DNA of 64,000 bases, from assembly GCA_025685495.1 (NCBI GenBank), contig JAJNMT010000097.1, positions 124,001-188,000 of the forward strand, given 5' to 3'. The notes beneath the pieces are model-generated. The model saw only the letters and a list, made by a program, of their open reading frames with translations, was not told the DNA's origin and searched no databases. Shown here piece by piece: positions 45,224-56,832 of the stretch (the stretch's first letter is position 1; each line of letters opens with the position of its first letter). This DNA is from Huntiella abstrusa. Lineage: Eukaryota > Ascomycota > Sordariomycetes > Microascales > Ceratocystidaceae. The position numbers and the translations under genes were made by a program.

Positions 45224-45517
45224 TATAAATACCCGGTTCTTCACCCAGAAGTTGAAACCGATTCCTCTCCTCTACACCCATCCACCACATGATCAACCTA
45301 CTTTACTAAATACACTTGTGAGTTCATCTCTTCATAGCCCTCAAAGCCGATATACTAACAACCCTCAGTGCCCGCATCTAGCTCTCTCATGATCAAGATA
45401 ACCTCTTCACGTTAATTATCATCAGGAGCTACCAAACATCAACCATGATCTATTAACTCTGTCATCTTGGGCTTCACTAGCCTGTGAAGCCCCCATCTAG
45501 CCATCAATTGCTAGATG
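45224..45517 (+). ncRNA. Possible spliced non-coding transcript or solo LTR
   Basis: A TATAAATA box (45224-45231) is followed by a pyrimidine-rich start region and a consensus intron at 45318-45368 (51 nt; GTGAGT donor, TACTAAC branch point, CAG acceptor). Two adjacent perfect hairpins come next: GGGCTTCAC/GTGAAGCCC (45469-45492) and CATCTAGC/GCTAGATG (45494-45517), with a C-run directly after. No open frame of note is present. It may be a spliced non-coding RNA, the leader of an unrecognised small gene, or a solo retrotransposon LTR; LTR ends and a target duplication were not found. Confidence 0.3.
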
Positions 45518-45929
45518 ACCCCCCCCTATAATATATACAAACTTTCAGGCCTGAATATCCATAATCAGTGAATCAATGTTGTAATGTTGCAATTCTTCTG
45601 TGATTACCGCCTATGGCTGCTCTGGGTGCCATGTCACGATGACCACCTGTAGTCCGAACACACACCCATGGCAGCATGACGCCCTATACCCCGTGACATG
45701 CTATGGGAAGTCTACTCGAAACACGACACGGTGGGCTCCTCATGAACACAGTGAAAGTGGTATCAATCACCAGGATAGAGGGATAACTACCACAGCCACA
45801 CATGAGGACACTCGTCTACCAACGTATAACTATAACCATGACTGTATGTATATCCCCCCATAAGCTACTGTAGCTTAGAATCATCTCACTCTTACTCTAT
45901 TTCGCCATATCATATCCATCTTCACCGCC

Positions 45930-46091
45930 AATGTACCAATAGTAGCGGCTTTGAATTTGCTTGCGGGTGGTGGGCGAGGCACTCACGACCCCCATCCTCC
46001 CGTGTCCCTCACCCCCCCCCCCCAACTCCAAAGAGTGAGTGCCTCGCCCACCACCCGCAAGCAAATTCAAAGCTGCTACTATCAATACATT
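45930..46091. repeat. Large near-perfect inverted repeat, 57-bp arms
   Basis: Arms 45930-45986 and 46035-46091 are reverse complements over 57 bp with only about three mismatches, separated by 48 bp that include a 13-C run. The DNA or RNA could fold into a long hairpin. It lies 147 bp from a tRNA-Lys gene. It has no coding capacity. It may be a foldback/MITE element or a small-RNA precursor. Confidence 0.8.
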
Positions 46092-46237
46092 CCTCTAGTC
46101 CCTCGTACATACTCTACTTTCCATCCAAAGTTCCCATCCCAACATCACGTAACACAAAAGAAAAACAAAATCACCAAAAAAAGATGATCCCATGATCAAG
46201 GTTCGAATATCCAGTTGAACTGGAGCATCGGGAATTG

Positions 46238-46310
46238 AGCCCAATGCGGGGGTCGAACCCGCAGCCTTGAGATTAAGAGTCTCACGCTCTACCGATTGAG
46301 CTAACCGGGC
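46238..46310 (-). tRNA. tRNA-Lys(CTT)
   Basis: A 73-nt cloverleaf on the minus strand: acceptor GCCCGGT/ATTGGGC with two G:T pairs, a D arm TAGCTCAATCGGTAGAGC containing box A, the anticodon arm TGAGA-CTCTTAA-TCTCA (anticodon CTT), and the T arm GCGGG-TTCGACC-CCCGC with box B. No intron. Confidence 0.95.
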
Positions 46311-49300
46311 GGGATTTGTTTTTCTTGAAAATGATAGCCGTTCCGGAGCTTATGTGGAGACTCCGGAAAGTTTTAGGGTTTGGTTAGGGTGGCTTTATGT
46401 GGGTATATTATCCCTGTCGTACCCCACTTGTGCAGTTTTTGTGAAAATTGTTTAGCGCGCTTGGACGTTTCCCTTTTGGGAGCTGGGTCCTAACCCTACC
46501 ATTGGCACGTCCTCTACAGTGAATGGGGTTATGGCTGATCTCGAACAGCACTTCATGCTGACTATGATATTGACTTCTACATATGCACTCATATGTACAC
46601 ACACACATGTAACAGCACCAGAAACCGCCTTATGAGACCTGTATGTACATTTGTACACGTACACTAAACAAATCTCCGACTCTACTCGACCCTCTTGGCT
46701 ATACTTTCCGTAAGGAGAGATCCGATCACTTACACACCGACTCGGATCATAAAGACTCAAAGGAACAAAACCATGAACATGAAAAGTCTTCCACATGCCG
46801 TTTCCAGACCTTCCCGCCTCCCGGAATTTCAGCTTCCACATCAACGCACTATACCCAATTCATACCATTCAACAGTCCATCAAAAACCCGACAACTCTCG
46901 GGAGAACACCAGCCCCGTAACCCATGTACATATATTGGCGCCTCCTTTTCCCTTCTCAGCCGCCCAACAAACCAATAACATCGACATCTACGCCGCGAAC
47001 CCCTAGTACAGCTGCTATAAGTTTGCAACCTCGATGTAGTTGTATGTCCTTGCACAAGTTGAAACTCCCGAGTCTAGACTTGGACGTCACCTGTTTGTCT
47101 GTCAGTCTTCGTCATTGGTAGACAGCCACTGTGCTGACGACTGGGCGGGCTTATCCATGTGGTGTCATGGGATATTCCAATTGTTAACGACCCATGGGGG
47201 CGACTGGGAGTCAATCGGTTACGCAGTTTCATATCCAGGTGAATCCATACGGCGAATGTCTATTAGGCTTATATGCCGTGCTCCGTAACAAACAATCGTA
47301 GTGGGGTGGTCGGACTTTGGAGCGGGGTAATCGACTCAGTGACGTTCCCGATATTCAATTGTGGCATTCTGGGGTTCAACAACAGGGCAAATACAGGGCT
47401 CAATATTAGTGATGATGTCTACCAAAGTTGGGCTGATTTGACTGGCACACATGTACCACGCCACAATACTTTGCTCGACGCCCACTACATTGACGAACCA
47501 TTCACATGGAATATTCGGTGCGGTGCACAGGGCCCCTGCATAGAGAAGGAATCTGCAAGCAAATCCGTCGGCGCCAGTCGGTATTACTACAACGTGCACA
47601 CCGAGGCAGAAAGAGCGGGTTTGAATTACTGACATCTGTACATACAGATATGGATATGCATGTGCAGTGCAGTACCAACGTGCGTCCGTCCAAATGTCTG
47701 TCTCCATATAAGAAATATCCGGTTGTAAAATTCTTACCCGGTGGCTGGGGGGTGGGAATACAGTGGGTCGATCTCGGAGTCATGACTTGGGCGATTGTAG
47801 TTGCGGTACAAATGTTTTTGTTTCAACGGAGTGGTTCCACGGAAGAACAAGCCATGTGTGCCCGTGGCGGAAGTGCTGAAAAACAAAGCCGAAGTGGAGG
47901 GATAGATAATAGGTCCACATTAGCCTGCTCCACACCAGGCTTCTAGACCGCTGGGTTTAGATCAAGACCTGAACTACCGACCAAGACCTGGGCCGCGTAA
48001 CACTTACACCGGCCGTCTAATGGGTGTTTCTAGGCCGAACTACTTTTTTGAGTTTGTTTCGTTGACGAAACGACGATACGCTAGGCGCCCCAGTCGGGGT
48101 TCTGGGGCGGTTACTGGCATTCTATGCGCTAGGCTGGTGGGGAACTTGGTTTGCGCGCAGCTTCTAAACTGTGGACACTACTTGGCGAAAAAAGGCATGT
48201 GTGTGGCGTGGCATGTGGGGGTGCACCAACAAAGAAGACCCCGATAGGCTCCCGGCTCTTGTCTGGGTAGCGAAAAGGAAGTAGGCGAGAGGAGGAAAAG
48301 CGCCGGGTCTATGAACGGACGGACGGGAGTGTCATTGGGAAGCGGGCCACTATCACAAGACGACGATTTAGTGCTGGTTGTACATTGGTATATAAGAGAC
48401 TGTGGCGCACCTCAGGATGACGACGACAAAGACGTAGGAGTTCTTGGTATTTCACTAACGAGAGTGGTTATATATTAGAGTGTCTGGAGTTTGCGGAGAT
48501 CGCCATTGAAGTGTAAAGGTCCAGAACACCAGAAGGATGAAATAAAAGCCTACGAAGGCACCAATTCTTCGCAAAGGATAGATCCCTCTACAAAGGAAGG
48601 GAGGAAGGGAGTCCGGTCCAGGTACAGTCAACAGTAAGCATGTCCGTAATCCTGCGCCCTGTATGCACATGGGCCAGTTTGCATTTCAGTGGGGACTGGG
48701 AGTGACCGATTATGAAAGTTTGTTTGGACATCCCAAAAGGGTGATATAGTGTGGGACGTTCTAACATTTTGGTATGGTGGGTGGTGTTTCATGTTGGCAA
48801 TAGTCTCGAAAGCCATTTTCGGTGGCTCTTGCTTTCCGGTGGGTTTGCTTACGGTAGACGACGCTCGTTAATTGTTCTGACGACGTCATTACGTCTACGA
48901 ACTTGGCGGGATGGCGTGAAGGAACTTGAGGAACTGGAACAGGCACATTTACAAGACATGTGATGTCTTAAAGAAAAGGCTACATCCGAACAGCGAGAAA
49001 ACGGCGCCAAAACGACTGTACAAGAATCCAAACAGCGCAAAGGAAGAAAGCGATGGATGGGTCAAAAGAAGATTGACAATAACGCAGTGCATCCACCAGT
49101 TCGGAAAAGTACGACGCCAACGCCAACGCCAGCCACGCTTGGCTTCTTATAGGAAGCCAAGATATACACACAGGTGAGTATTGAACATTATCAACTAATA
49201 GCCAAGAAGCCAAGGCAACACATACCAAGAAAACCAACCAAGTAACTGCAGCGAGGAAATGACAGAGGCAAATCGCAGGCTGTGTCCGGCGACAGTACGA

Positions 49301-50913
49301 TTCTCCTTGGCAACTGGTGGGTTGACGACAGGCCCAGGCCCCGGATTACGGCTCGAATCGAGCGAAGCACCCCGCGTTGACGTTGTTGAGAACGGTTGTA
49401 GTGGACGGGCAGTCCCTGACTGTCATTTCAAGGTAAGATTGCGGATGGTCCGGGGCTGAGGCTTTGTTAGGGGGTGGTCGATGCGGTCAAGTTGTGGCTT
49501 TGCGGGGTTGTTTGGACGATGACTGGAAAAATAGAGCCTAGATGGACTGAACTGGTTCTTTGGATGAAAGCCTACGAGGTCTTTTGGGAGGTCTTTAGGG
49601 TTTATGAATTTCGTTTGGAGAGAAGATGGGAAGACGGTTTGCTGTTAGTTCATGTTGGCTCCGGATTTAAGTGGTCTTGTTGGATGTTCAGTTGGTTGAT
49701 TGATTGATTGATCACCGAAAGTGAGACAGTAATCAGCACGTCAACTCAGGAACAAGTCACCAGTCACATTTCTAATCACGATGAACAATGATGAATTGAA
49801 CATACTAGCAGAATTGAGCCAACTGCTTTGGCGTCATCGGCGACGGCATCGGAGCCTCATCCGATCAAAGACAATGTCAAAAGTCATTTGGCATTCAAAA
49901 CCAGTAACCATTCTAAACGGTCAGTCCGACTAAAGAATGTCTTGCATTTAGCTCATTACCCTCTATAATCTTAGGCTCTCCGACCCCTAGAAAGCTTGCG
50001 ACACGAATAATCAACAGAGGCAACCAGCCGCCCTTTACAGGCTCAATACTGGCCCTACACTGGGTTCCAGACCGCCTACGTCCCCTGGAGATTTGCACAC
50101 TGTGATTGGCCGAACAAGAGCTTATTAGGATCTAGCGCCAGGGGCCACAGGTCCTGAAGGGTGTTTGCCGTTACGGGATTGGTCAATAGAGGGGCGTGCA
50201 TCGTTCAACGAAATCCAGCCAAGGCAATAACAGTGCAAAGGAATGGCAGCAGGAGGCCGGGTGGCTCAACTGGGTAGCTGCAGTGTAAATTGTTTTTCTT
50301 GTGCCTTGGATGCTTGGCTTAATGTAGTGTAGATGCAGTGCAAATGCGAAAAAAAGAGGAAGGGGACACATGCGGCCCGGTGGGCTTTACCTATTCCAGA
50401 AGCCCCGAGGATTGAGTGTGTGTGGCACTTTCCGTGGATGGCCTGGAATGGAACCGGTAGTTGAACGGAAAGATTGCACTTGAAGCGGCATAAGTCCGAC
50501 GACGACAAAGGATACGTGAGTGTAGTATGTCTCGCGTACGGGGAGTCCTCCCGCATTCCTCGTCGGATCTGGATATACACGCGGTTCTAGGGATATCATC
50601 AAAGTGTAAAGCCGCAGTCTATTTCAGAAGGGAAGTCACTGTTAATGGGCTAAAAAGTGGCTGGTCCAGGGGTGGGGTGTCCGCATTATCTGGGCATTAT
50701 CAACTGGCATGGAACAATATCCCGCTAGTCGCCAACTAAGACGACCACGCCAACTAGAGAAGGAATCAACTTAGTGGTCTACGGAGCCAACGAGGAATCC
50801 AAAGGAACGAACAGAGGTCACCGGAGTGAACTAACAAGACTAGAGTTGGAACACTGGAGGCAATGTCTCTGGACATATCAACGACATGGACGGTTTTGGA
50901 GTAGACATTCGCG
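46311..50913. other. Gene-poor stretch, nothing recognised
   Basis: About 4.6 kb without a supportable gene. The telomere-like words TTAGGG twice (46371-46390) are too few to be an array. TGTACA motifs are frequent between 46590 and 46930. Short open frames lack motifs and consistent splice sites. Confidence 0.45.
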
Positions 50914-51705
50914 TATAAAAAGGTGATTGTTCTCGAGCGATATCAATCTCCTCTTGCTAGTCTTTCTCTCTTCACGCTCAACAACGTCACTCCACTCTCT
51001 TTCAAAGACCGCTCGATCAACACATTCATTCAGTCCTTCTTTTCGGTGAGATTCGTCCACCAGTCACTCCTTTTTCAAAATACACACACAATTGTCGGCT
51101 TTCCGTCAACCCACACTCTTTGTTTCTATTCCCTAGGCATCGTGCCCTGGTAAATTGAATAGCCCTTGCACCCAAGAAAGAACCTACACCCCCCTCCCAT
51201 CCCAACGATTCCTGTCACGCCCCGTTGCGTCTGCTCTGCTACTGCACACACACTTGCAGCTTGCTTGCTTGCTTCGCTCCTTGTTCCAGGAACACCCCCC
51301 CATCAGAAGACGCACGTCCCCTTGTTGACGACGCCGCTTCTTTTGCACTACCCGTGCTCGTTCAACTTCTCATTTGCCCAGAGCACGTCTTGTCTTGTCA
51401 GCTATAACACACAATCTGTGCCCGCATAGATCAACGTGTTTCTGACTCTCTTTTTTTCCTTCTTCTTTCTTGTTCTTTCCTCATCACTCTCTTTACTGTT
51501 GATCATTCGGCCTGTCTCTTCGTTGAGTCTTGTTTCTGTCTGCTTTTTTGCCTTGTTGCAACAAACGCTCCTTTCGAAAGCCAAATAGTCCTCTTTACTA
51601 CTTTGGCCAGTCACTCTTTAAAACTACCCATCACAAGATCGGTATCGCCCCACGCTCTTTGCTCAACAACAGCCCGAACCTTTTTCGAAAAGACCCGTAT
51701 CAAAA
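50914..51705 (+). promoter_or_regulatory. TATA box and long CT-rich leader of Asp f 4-like gene
   Basis: TATAAAA (50914-50920) is followed by almost 750 bp that is strongly pyrimidine-rich on the coding strand up to the ATG at 51706. This is typical of highly expressed fungal genes. Several short ATG frames lie in it, so a leader intron is likely, but its borders could not be fixed. Confidence 0.5.
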
Positions 51706-52740
51706 ATGCAGATTACTACTTCCTTCGCCGTGCTCGCCGGTGCCTTTGCCGCCGGTGCTGCCGCTCACCCTTCTCCCGTTGCCGCTCACGCCAAGGCCCA
51801 CGCCCAGTTCCACGAGCGTGCCCCCGAGTCCATTGCCGAGCGTGATGTTATCGTCGAGGTTCAGGAGTACTACATTGCCGGCAAGCCTGAGGCCGTCTCT
51901 ACCGCTACCACCACCATGACTGCTACTCCTTCCACCACTTTGGCCTCGTCTACCTCCACCACCAGCTCGTCTTCTTCGTCGGCTGCTCCCACTACTACTT
52001 CTTCTTCCAGCTCTTCCGTTGCTACCAGCTCTGCCACCACGGTTTCGTCCTCGAGCTCATCTGCTAGTGCTACTAAGACTAGCACTTCGGCTTCCTCGAC
52101 CGCTACCTCCACTGGCACCGCCCTTGAGTTCTGCTCTTCTTCTTCCAAGAAGCGCGCTACCGCTGCCGACATCAGCTACACCGGTAACACTGGTACCAGC
52201 GATGACTGGGGCTGCAACATCATGGAGGTTGACTGCTCTACCACCAGCCTGTACGACTACACCATGTCCGTTTCCACCACTGGCTCCGACTACACTTGCG
52301 TCCACTGGAACAAGATTGGTCCCGATGGTGGTGTCGACGGTTTCTGGTACTCTGCCCTGACCTACTCCATCAGCGGTGACGAGACCAAGTGCTTCGCCTT
52401 CGAGGCCGACACCCAGGGTGGTATGTCCTGCTCCGAGGGTTCCTCCGTCAGCAAGACCAGCTACGGCCAGTACGCTGGTACCTGGGCCGAGTACGATTTC
52501 GGCTCCGGCACCAACGATGGTAACTCCGGTTCCGATGTTTCCGTCCTGGTCGCCCAGGCTTACGACCTCGAGTTCATCGGCATGTCCATCAAGAACCCCT
52601 CCGGCACTCTGTGCTCTTCCATCACCGCCGATGGTACCGCCTACCAGGCCTACACTTCCGGCATGGAGGATGAGGATGGTGTTGGCTGCACTGGTTACTA
52701 CGATGGCCAGCTCACCGTCTCTCTCGGTTACTCTGGTTAA
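51706..52740 (+). CDS. Secreted Asp f 4-like allergen-family protein
   Basis: Single exon, 344 residues. A signal peptide (MQITTSFAVLAGAFAAGAAAHP) and a short His/Ala-rich pro-region precede a Ser/Thr-rich linker (about 65-145). A Lys-Lys-Arg processing site (about 150) comes next, then a globular domain to the end. The domain matches the Asp f 4 family: DDWGCNIMEVDCS, VHWNKIGPDGGVDGFWYSAL, DTQGGMSCSEG, YGQYAGTWAEYDFGS and DVSVLVAQAYDLEFIGM. The molecular role of the family is unknown; members are secreted cell-wall-associated proteins, some of them human allergens. Codons are strongly biased to C-ending forms compared with neighbours, which with the TATA box and CT-rich leader implies very high expression. 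Confidence 0.9.
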   Translation: MQITTSFAVLAGAFAAGAAAHPSPVAAHAKAHAQFHERAPESIAERDVIVEVQEYYIAGKPEAVSTATTTMTATPSTTLASSTSTTSSSSSSAAPTTTSSSSSSVATSSATTVSSSSSSASATKTSTSASSTATSTGTALEFCSSSSKKRATAADISYTGNTGTSDDWGCNIMEVDCSTTSLYDYTMSVSTTGSDYTCVHWNKIGPDGGVDGFWYSALTYSISGDETKCFAFEADTQGGMSCSEGSSVSKTSYGQYAGTWAEYDFGSGTNDGNSGSDVSVLVAQAYDLEFIGMSIKNPSGTLCSSITADGTAYQAYTSGMEDEDGVGCTGYYDGQLTVSLGYSG

Positions 52741-53196
52741 ATTTTCCTTTGTGTAGAATTCTAAGTGGTGGTGTGTCGATAGACCGGGATGTTGTGTTGG
52801 TTTTTGGGTACCATATTGTTTTTCATTTTTTTTTCTCAGTGGTGGTGGACGGCCCGGCGGTAGCTGTGGCGGATTTTCGATACCAGATTCTTGTTTTTAT
52901 TTTACTGTTGCTCTGAATATATTGCATCTTTTTTTTCAAGTTTGTCCTTTGATCTGACAATGACAGTTCGCGTGTTATACTATATCGAGATGGCGGATCG
53001 AGTCCTCCCTAATGTGACCTTCCATTTTGCATCCCTTTTTGCGTTCCTGCATTATTGACTGATCCCCGAGAGCCAGTTTCACAGTAGATTATCGGGGCTG
53101 AGATGTGGCGCTTGGACTTGTGGCTACGCAAATAAAATTGCCACCGTTATGCGTTGAAGATAGGGTAATCTTAGGGTACTTGGTATTAGGTCATAA

Positions 53197-54851
53197 CTAC
53201 TGATATACGTCTCGGAGCCAACGTGCCACTTGATTGACTCTGCTGTCTTGACTAACAAGGTTCTCAATAGGTCTACCAACAGCCCAGATTCCTTCTTCTA
53301 GAACGTGGTTCCAACCCACGATTCGTTGTTGTGCAGCTAATTCGACTGCTTGAACCACAGTAGCCGCTTGTTCGATAGCTTTCCGAGCACCGTCACCAGG
53401 CTCACCATCACGACAGGCAATGAATGGACGAAGTACACGCAGCCGTGAGACTTGAAGGAGAATCTCCAAAGCTACTCGTTGCCATTGTAACCATAACGGT
53501 CCTGTGAACCCACCTGTTCGTAAAGCTTCCGGCACATTATGCCACCAGTCAAGTAACACCGAAGCCCCAGTGATTGAGAAACTAGCCAGTTCCTCCAGGT
53601 CCTCACGTGATTCTTCAGACTGTGACCTCGTTGGATCCACCCGTGTTGAAGAAACGGTAAACTGGCTATGAATACTACCAGCCAGTACAAGCAACTCAGC
53701 ACGAACATTGATAAAGTCAAGCCAATGGATAAGATCTTCACTCCGATGACTAGGAGCTTTATCGTTAAGACGCGGGACATGCTTTAAAACAACCATGGGT
53801 GTCCTGTCCACACGAAGGGCAAGTTCCGTCTCAGCAGAAACTAGAATAAGCCACACCCGACGACCAAGTTCATTCCCTCCAGAATCAAGAGACCGGAAGG
53901 CCCCAGTGGAAAGACCAAGAATATGAGCGGTCCGGAAGACGAATGAAAGAACTTGTTGAGCCGCGTCATGTCTTGATAGATTCGTCAAATAAGCTGCTAT
54001 CAAAACGGCCGATTGAATCTGGACAAGATCCAACTGGTGCTTACTGAAATCTGCTGCCCAACAAGTGTAATACTGGTTAGCCAAAGATGACGTCTGGACA
54101 CGAGCTAAGGTTAATGCCAAAGCACTGTCAATACCACGATGACACTCCCTCGACGTCCGACCAGCCCAAGCGTGTTCAAAGTCCGTCCAGAATTCCTCCT
54201 CATCAAAGACAGGCCACACTGCAAAAGCGCCCGCAAAGAACTCTTCTAGTAGCCCTCTCTCCTCAATCTGTGACAACGGTGGACGAACATCATGCGGTAT
54301 CATCATAGGAAACGGGTTTCCCAGTTCCGGGAGGATAGGCATATCGCGCCCAAGCCGTTCCGTTAGACGATGGACGAAAAACTCAAGAGATAACTGCCCA
54401 TATTTCAAACAACTAATCGTCACCCCCCTCCAAACCTTTAGTGGGGAATCTGACAAATGCGTCTGATCCCTCTGTGGAGACGCCGTAGTTCCCGATGTCG
54501 AACCGGACCCAGATCCCGGCCGATGTTCCAGCTGTCCTTTAAGTTCCGTGACTGCTCTTCTCAACTTCTCAATCTCCCTATACACAGTCAGCATCGACAT
54601 CATCACATGAAAATATAAAAAACCTACCTCACAGCTCCAGTTAAATCCTTAAATTCATGCTCAATCTCATTCCCGCACGTCTTCCCTGCCTCCCGACATC
54701 TCCGACACGGTCGGGATTCTTCGCATTTAACCCTAGATCTCCGACAATTATCACACGCCTTGCGAATCTGATGTCTCTTAGGCCTCTGCTGCCCTTGTGA
54801 TGATTGAAATGTAGTAAACATATTGTAGTTGGTACTAATCATCCAAACCAT
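53197..54851 (-). CDS. Zn2Cys6 fungal-specific transcription factor
   Basis: Two exons: 54851-54628 and 54577-53197, with a 50-nt intron (GTAGGT donor, CTGAC branch point, TAG acceptor) just after the zinc cluster, as is common in this family; the product is 534 residues. The binuclear cluster has the six Cys at about 33, 36, 43, 49, 52 and 59 (C-x2-C-x6-C-x5-C-x2-C-x6-C, starting RKACDNCRRSRVKC). A coiled coil spanning the exon junction (LTGAVREIEKLRRAVTELK) should dimerise it. The middle-homology (fungal transcription factor) domain follows with RTAHILGLS, GRRVWLILVSAETELALR and further helices. Targets are not deducible; no metabolic cluster lies beside it. The Met at 54851 is the first of three close in-frame Mets. 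Confidence 0.9.
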
Positions 54852-55027
54852 GTCTCACAAATTGCGCATCACAACAGTTTATATCGATTACTGAGATTAG
54901 TCATGTCCGCGTGTAAGTGGGTTTAACCCTTGACAAACAACGGAGGTGACTCCGGGCCAGATTCGGTCGGCCCCACTTTTTGTCTTGCTACAGAACACGA
55001 AATAACTTGGTGCATCGCAACTTCATC

Positions 55028-55099
55028 AGCCTTGTGGCGCAGTGGAAGCGCGCCGGGCTCATAACCCGGAGGTCCCTTGATCGAAACAAGGCAATGCTA
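55028..55099 (+). tRNA. Initiator tRNA-Met(CAT), second copy
   Basis: A 72-nt cloverleaf with the same D and anticodon arms as the gene at 42111. The T arm differs by a compensated pair (CCTTG/CAAGG instead of CCTCG/CGAGG), and the acceptor stem (AGCCTTG/CAATGCT) is different with one C:T mismatch at pair 4:69. The initiator T loop ATCGAAA and A1:T72 are kept. Probably functional, although the mismatch is unusual. Confidence 0.88.
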
Positions 55100-55187
55100 T
55101 CAAGTTTACTTTTTTGCTCATTTTTGGGGGGAATAGAAATCATCACAGTATTATTACGATATGTATGTACATATATAAACATTAGGC

Positions 55188-56832
55188 TTAAACCTTTTCA
55201 GTAGTCGGTTTGACCTCAGGGGCCACAAAGACATCAGCGATGGTCTCATCACTGAACTTCAAGTCCTCCTCAAGAGGAACGGTATCCTTGATACGCATGA
55301 AGATGATGGGAGCGCCGATGATAAGAGCGCCGGCAAGAAGACCCCACTGCGGATGGTTAGTAACTGTATACATGAGAGGTAATTCCTAGATAAACTTACA
55401 GTAGCGCCAAAGATCTTGTCAATGGATACCTTACTGGAATCCATAGCCCACCAAATCGCCGCAAAGGCGCTTTGAAGACTCTTGTAGATACCAGCCAAGT
55501 TAGCAGCCTTACGACCCGAGTTCGACAACGAACCCATGAACCAGTAAACACTCGTCTGCCAAAGGGCATCATAGAAGCCGTAGAAGAAGAACAAGAACAT
55601 AGGCCCAAGGTACTTGCGTCCAGCAGTCCAATCCATCTTCTTATAGTCCTCAGCCGAAGCCTCAGAACGAGTAGCTTGGTCCTTCTGATACGCCCAGCCT
55701 CCACCCCAGATAGCAAAGGTGAAGACACAAAGAGCAGCCCAGGCAATCCGGGCACGAGTGGAACGACCAATCTTTTGGTAATCAAGGAGATATCCGTAGC
55801 ACATGGCGCCGATGATCTGAGCGAGCCAGTAGAGAAGGTTGTTCAAGGCACGAGTCCGAAGGCTGAAATACAAGACATTCATCTCGTTGAGTTGGTATGT
55901 GTAGAAGACATTGGAGGCCATGAACATAGGGAAGAGAAGGATAACCCACGGGTCTCCAGCAATAGTCTCGTAAAGACCCTTGATTTCAGACTTCCAAGTG
56001 GGGTTCTTCATGAGAATGACCTTGGAGCCATCAGCACGGATAACCTTTTGGGCATCGCAAATGCCAAGGGCCAAGATGGCTCCGAAAAGCGTCAAGGCTA
56101 GGAAACCGGCATAAGTTCCGTCAGTCACGGGGCCAGCTTCCTTGTGGATGTTTTGGCCGAGAGGGATCTACATGTAACACGGAAGTTAGTAATGTCCGGA
56201 GTCCGGAGTCCGGTGATGCAGAAATCACTTACCAAAGCACCAACGACGGCACCCATGTTGAAGATACCCCAGAACCATGAGATGTACTTTCCCTTGCTCT
56301 CCTCGGTAGGATAACTCATCATGATAGCACCCTGGGCAGTCCATAGCAAACCAGCACAAACACCCAACATGGCACCAGCAAACACCAAGTACCCGACATT
56401 CGCAGTATGATTGTAGCACAAGAAGGCCGAAACATAAATAGCATATCCCACACCTCCCATGGCCAAAGTAGCTCTCAACCCCAGCACATTAGCGATCGTC
56501 CCCGCAAAGAAAGCAACAACAGCAAAAGTCGAGTTCAAGGCCGTATTAGCCTTAGCCGCCGGCTGCGGGTCAACCTGACCACCACCGCCCATGCCACTAA
56601 GTGCATTGAACATACCCGGGCACATGAAGCAGACCATGGAGACCATGAACAACTGCACCGCCGGCGAGGCATACCAAAGCTTGCGTCCAAAGACATTGAA
56701 CTTGCGGTATTGCCAACCGGATGGAAGCTCCGTGGAGCCCTCGTAGGGTGGTGGCAAGGTAGCAGTTTTTTCAAGCTTGGCGACAGGGGCCTGCTTCTCG
56801 TCGGGGACAACCGATTTATCGGGATCGGACAT
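55188..56832 (-). CDS. UNC-93-like (DUF895) major facilitator membrane protein
   Basis: Three exons: 56832-56233, 56167-55400 and 55346-55188, with 65- and 53-nt introns; the phases agree and give 508 residues. A polar N-terminal tail of about 55 residues is followed by about eleven hydrophobic segments in two halves. Signatures of the UNC-93-like branch of the MFS are NALSGMGGGGQ in the first loop, GLLWTAQGAIMMSYPTEESKGKYISWFWGIFN between helices 4 and 5, and FFFYGFYDALWQTSVYWFMGS near the end. The protein is probably a transporter in the plasma or an internal membrane; the substrate is unknown. The C-terminal tail is acidic. The 3' region contains TATGTACATA at 55159-55168. Confidence 0.9.

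Noticed and set aside
46371..46390. Interstitial telomeric repeat
   Set aside because: Only two TTAGGG-like words occur, interrupted, so chance is enough to explain them.
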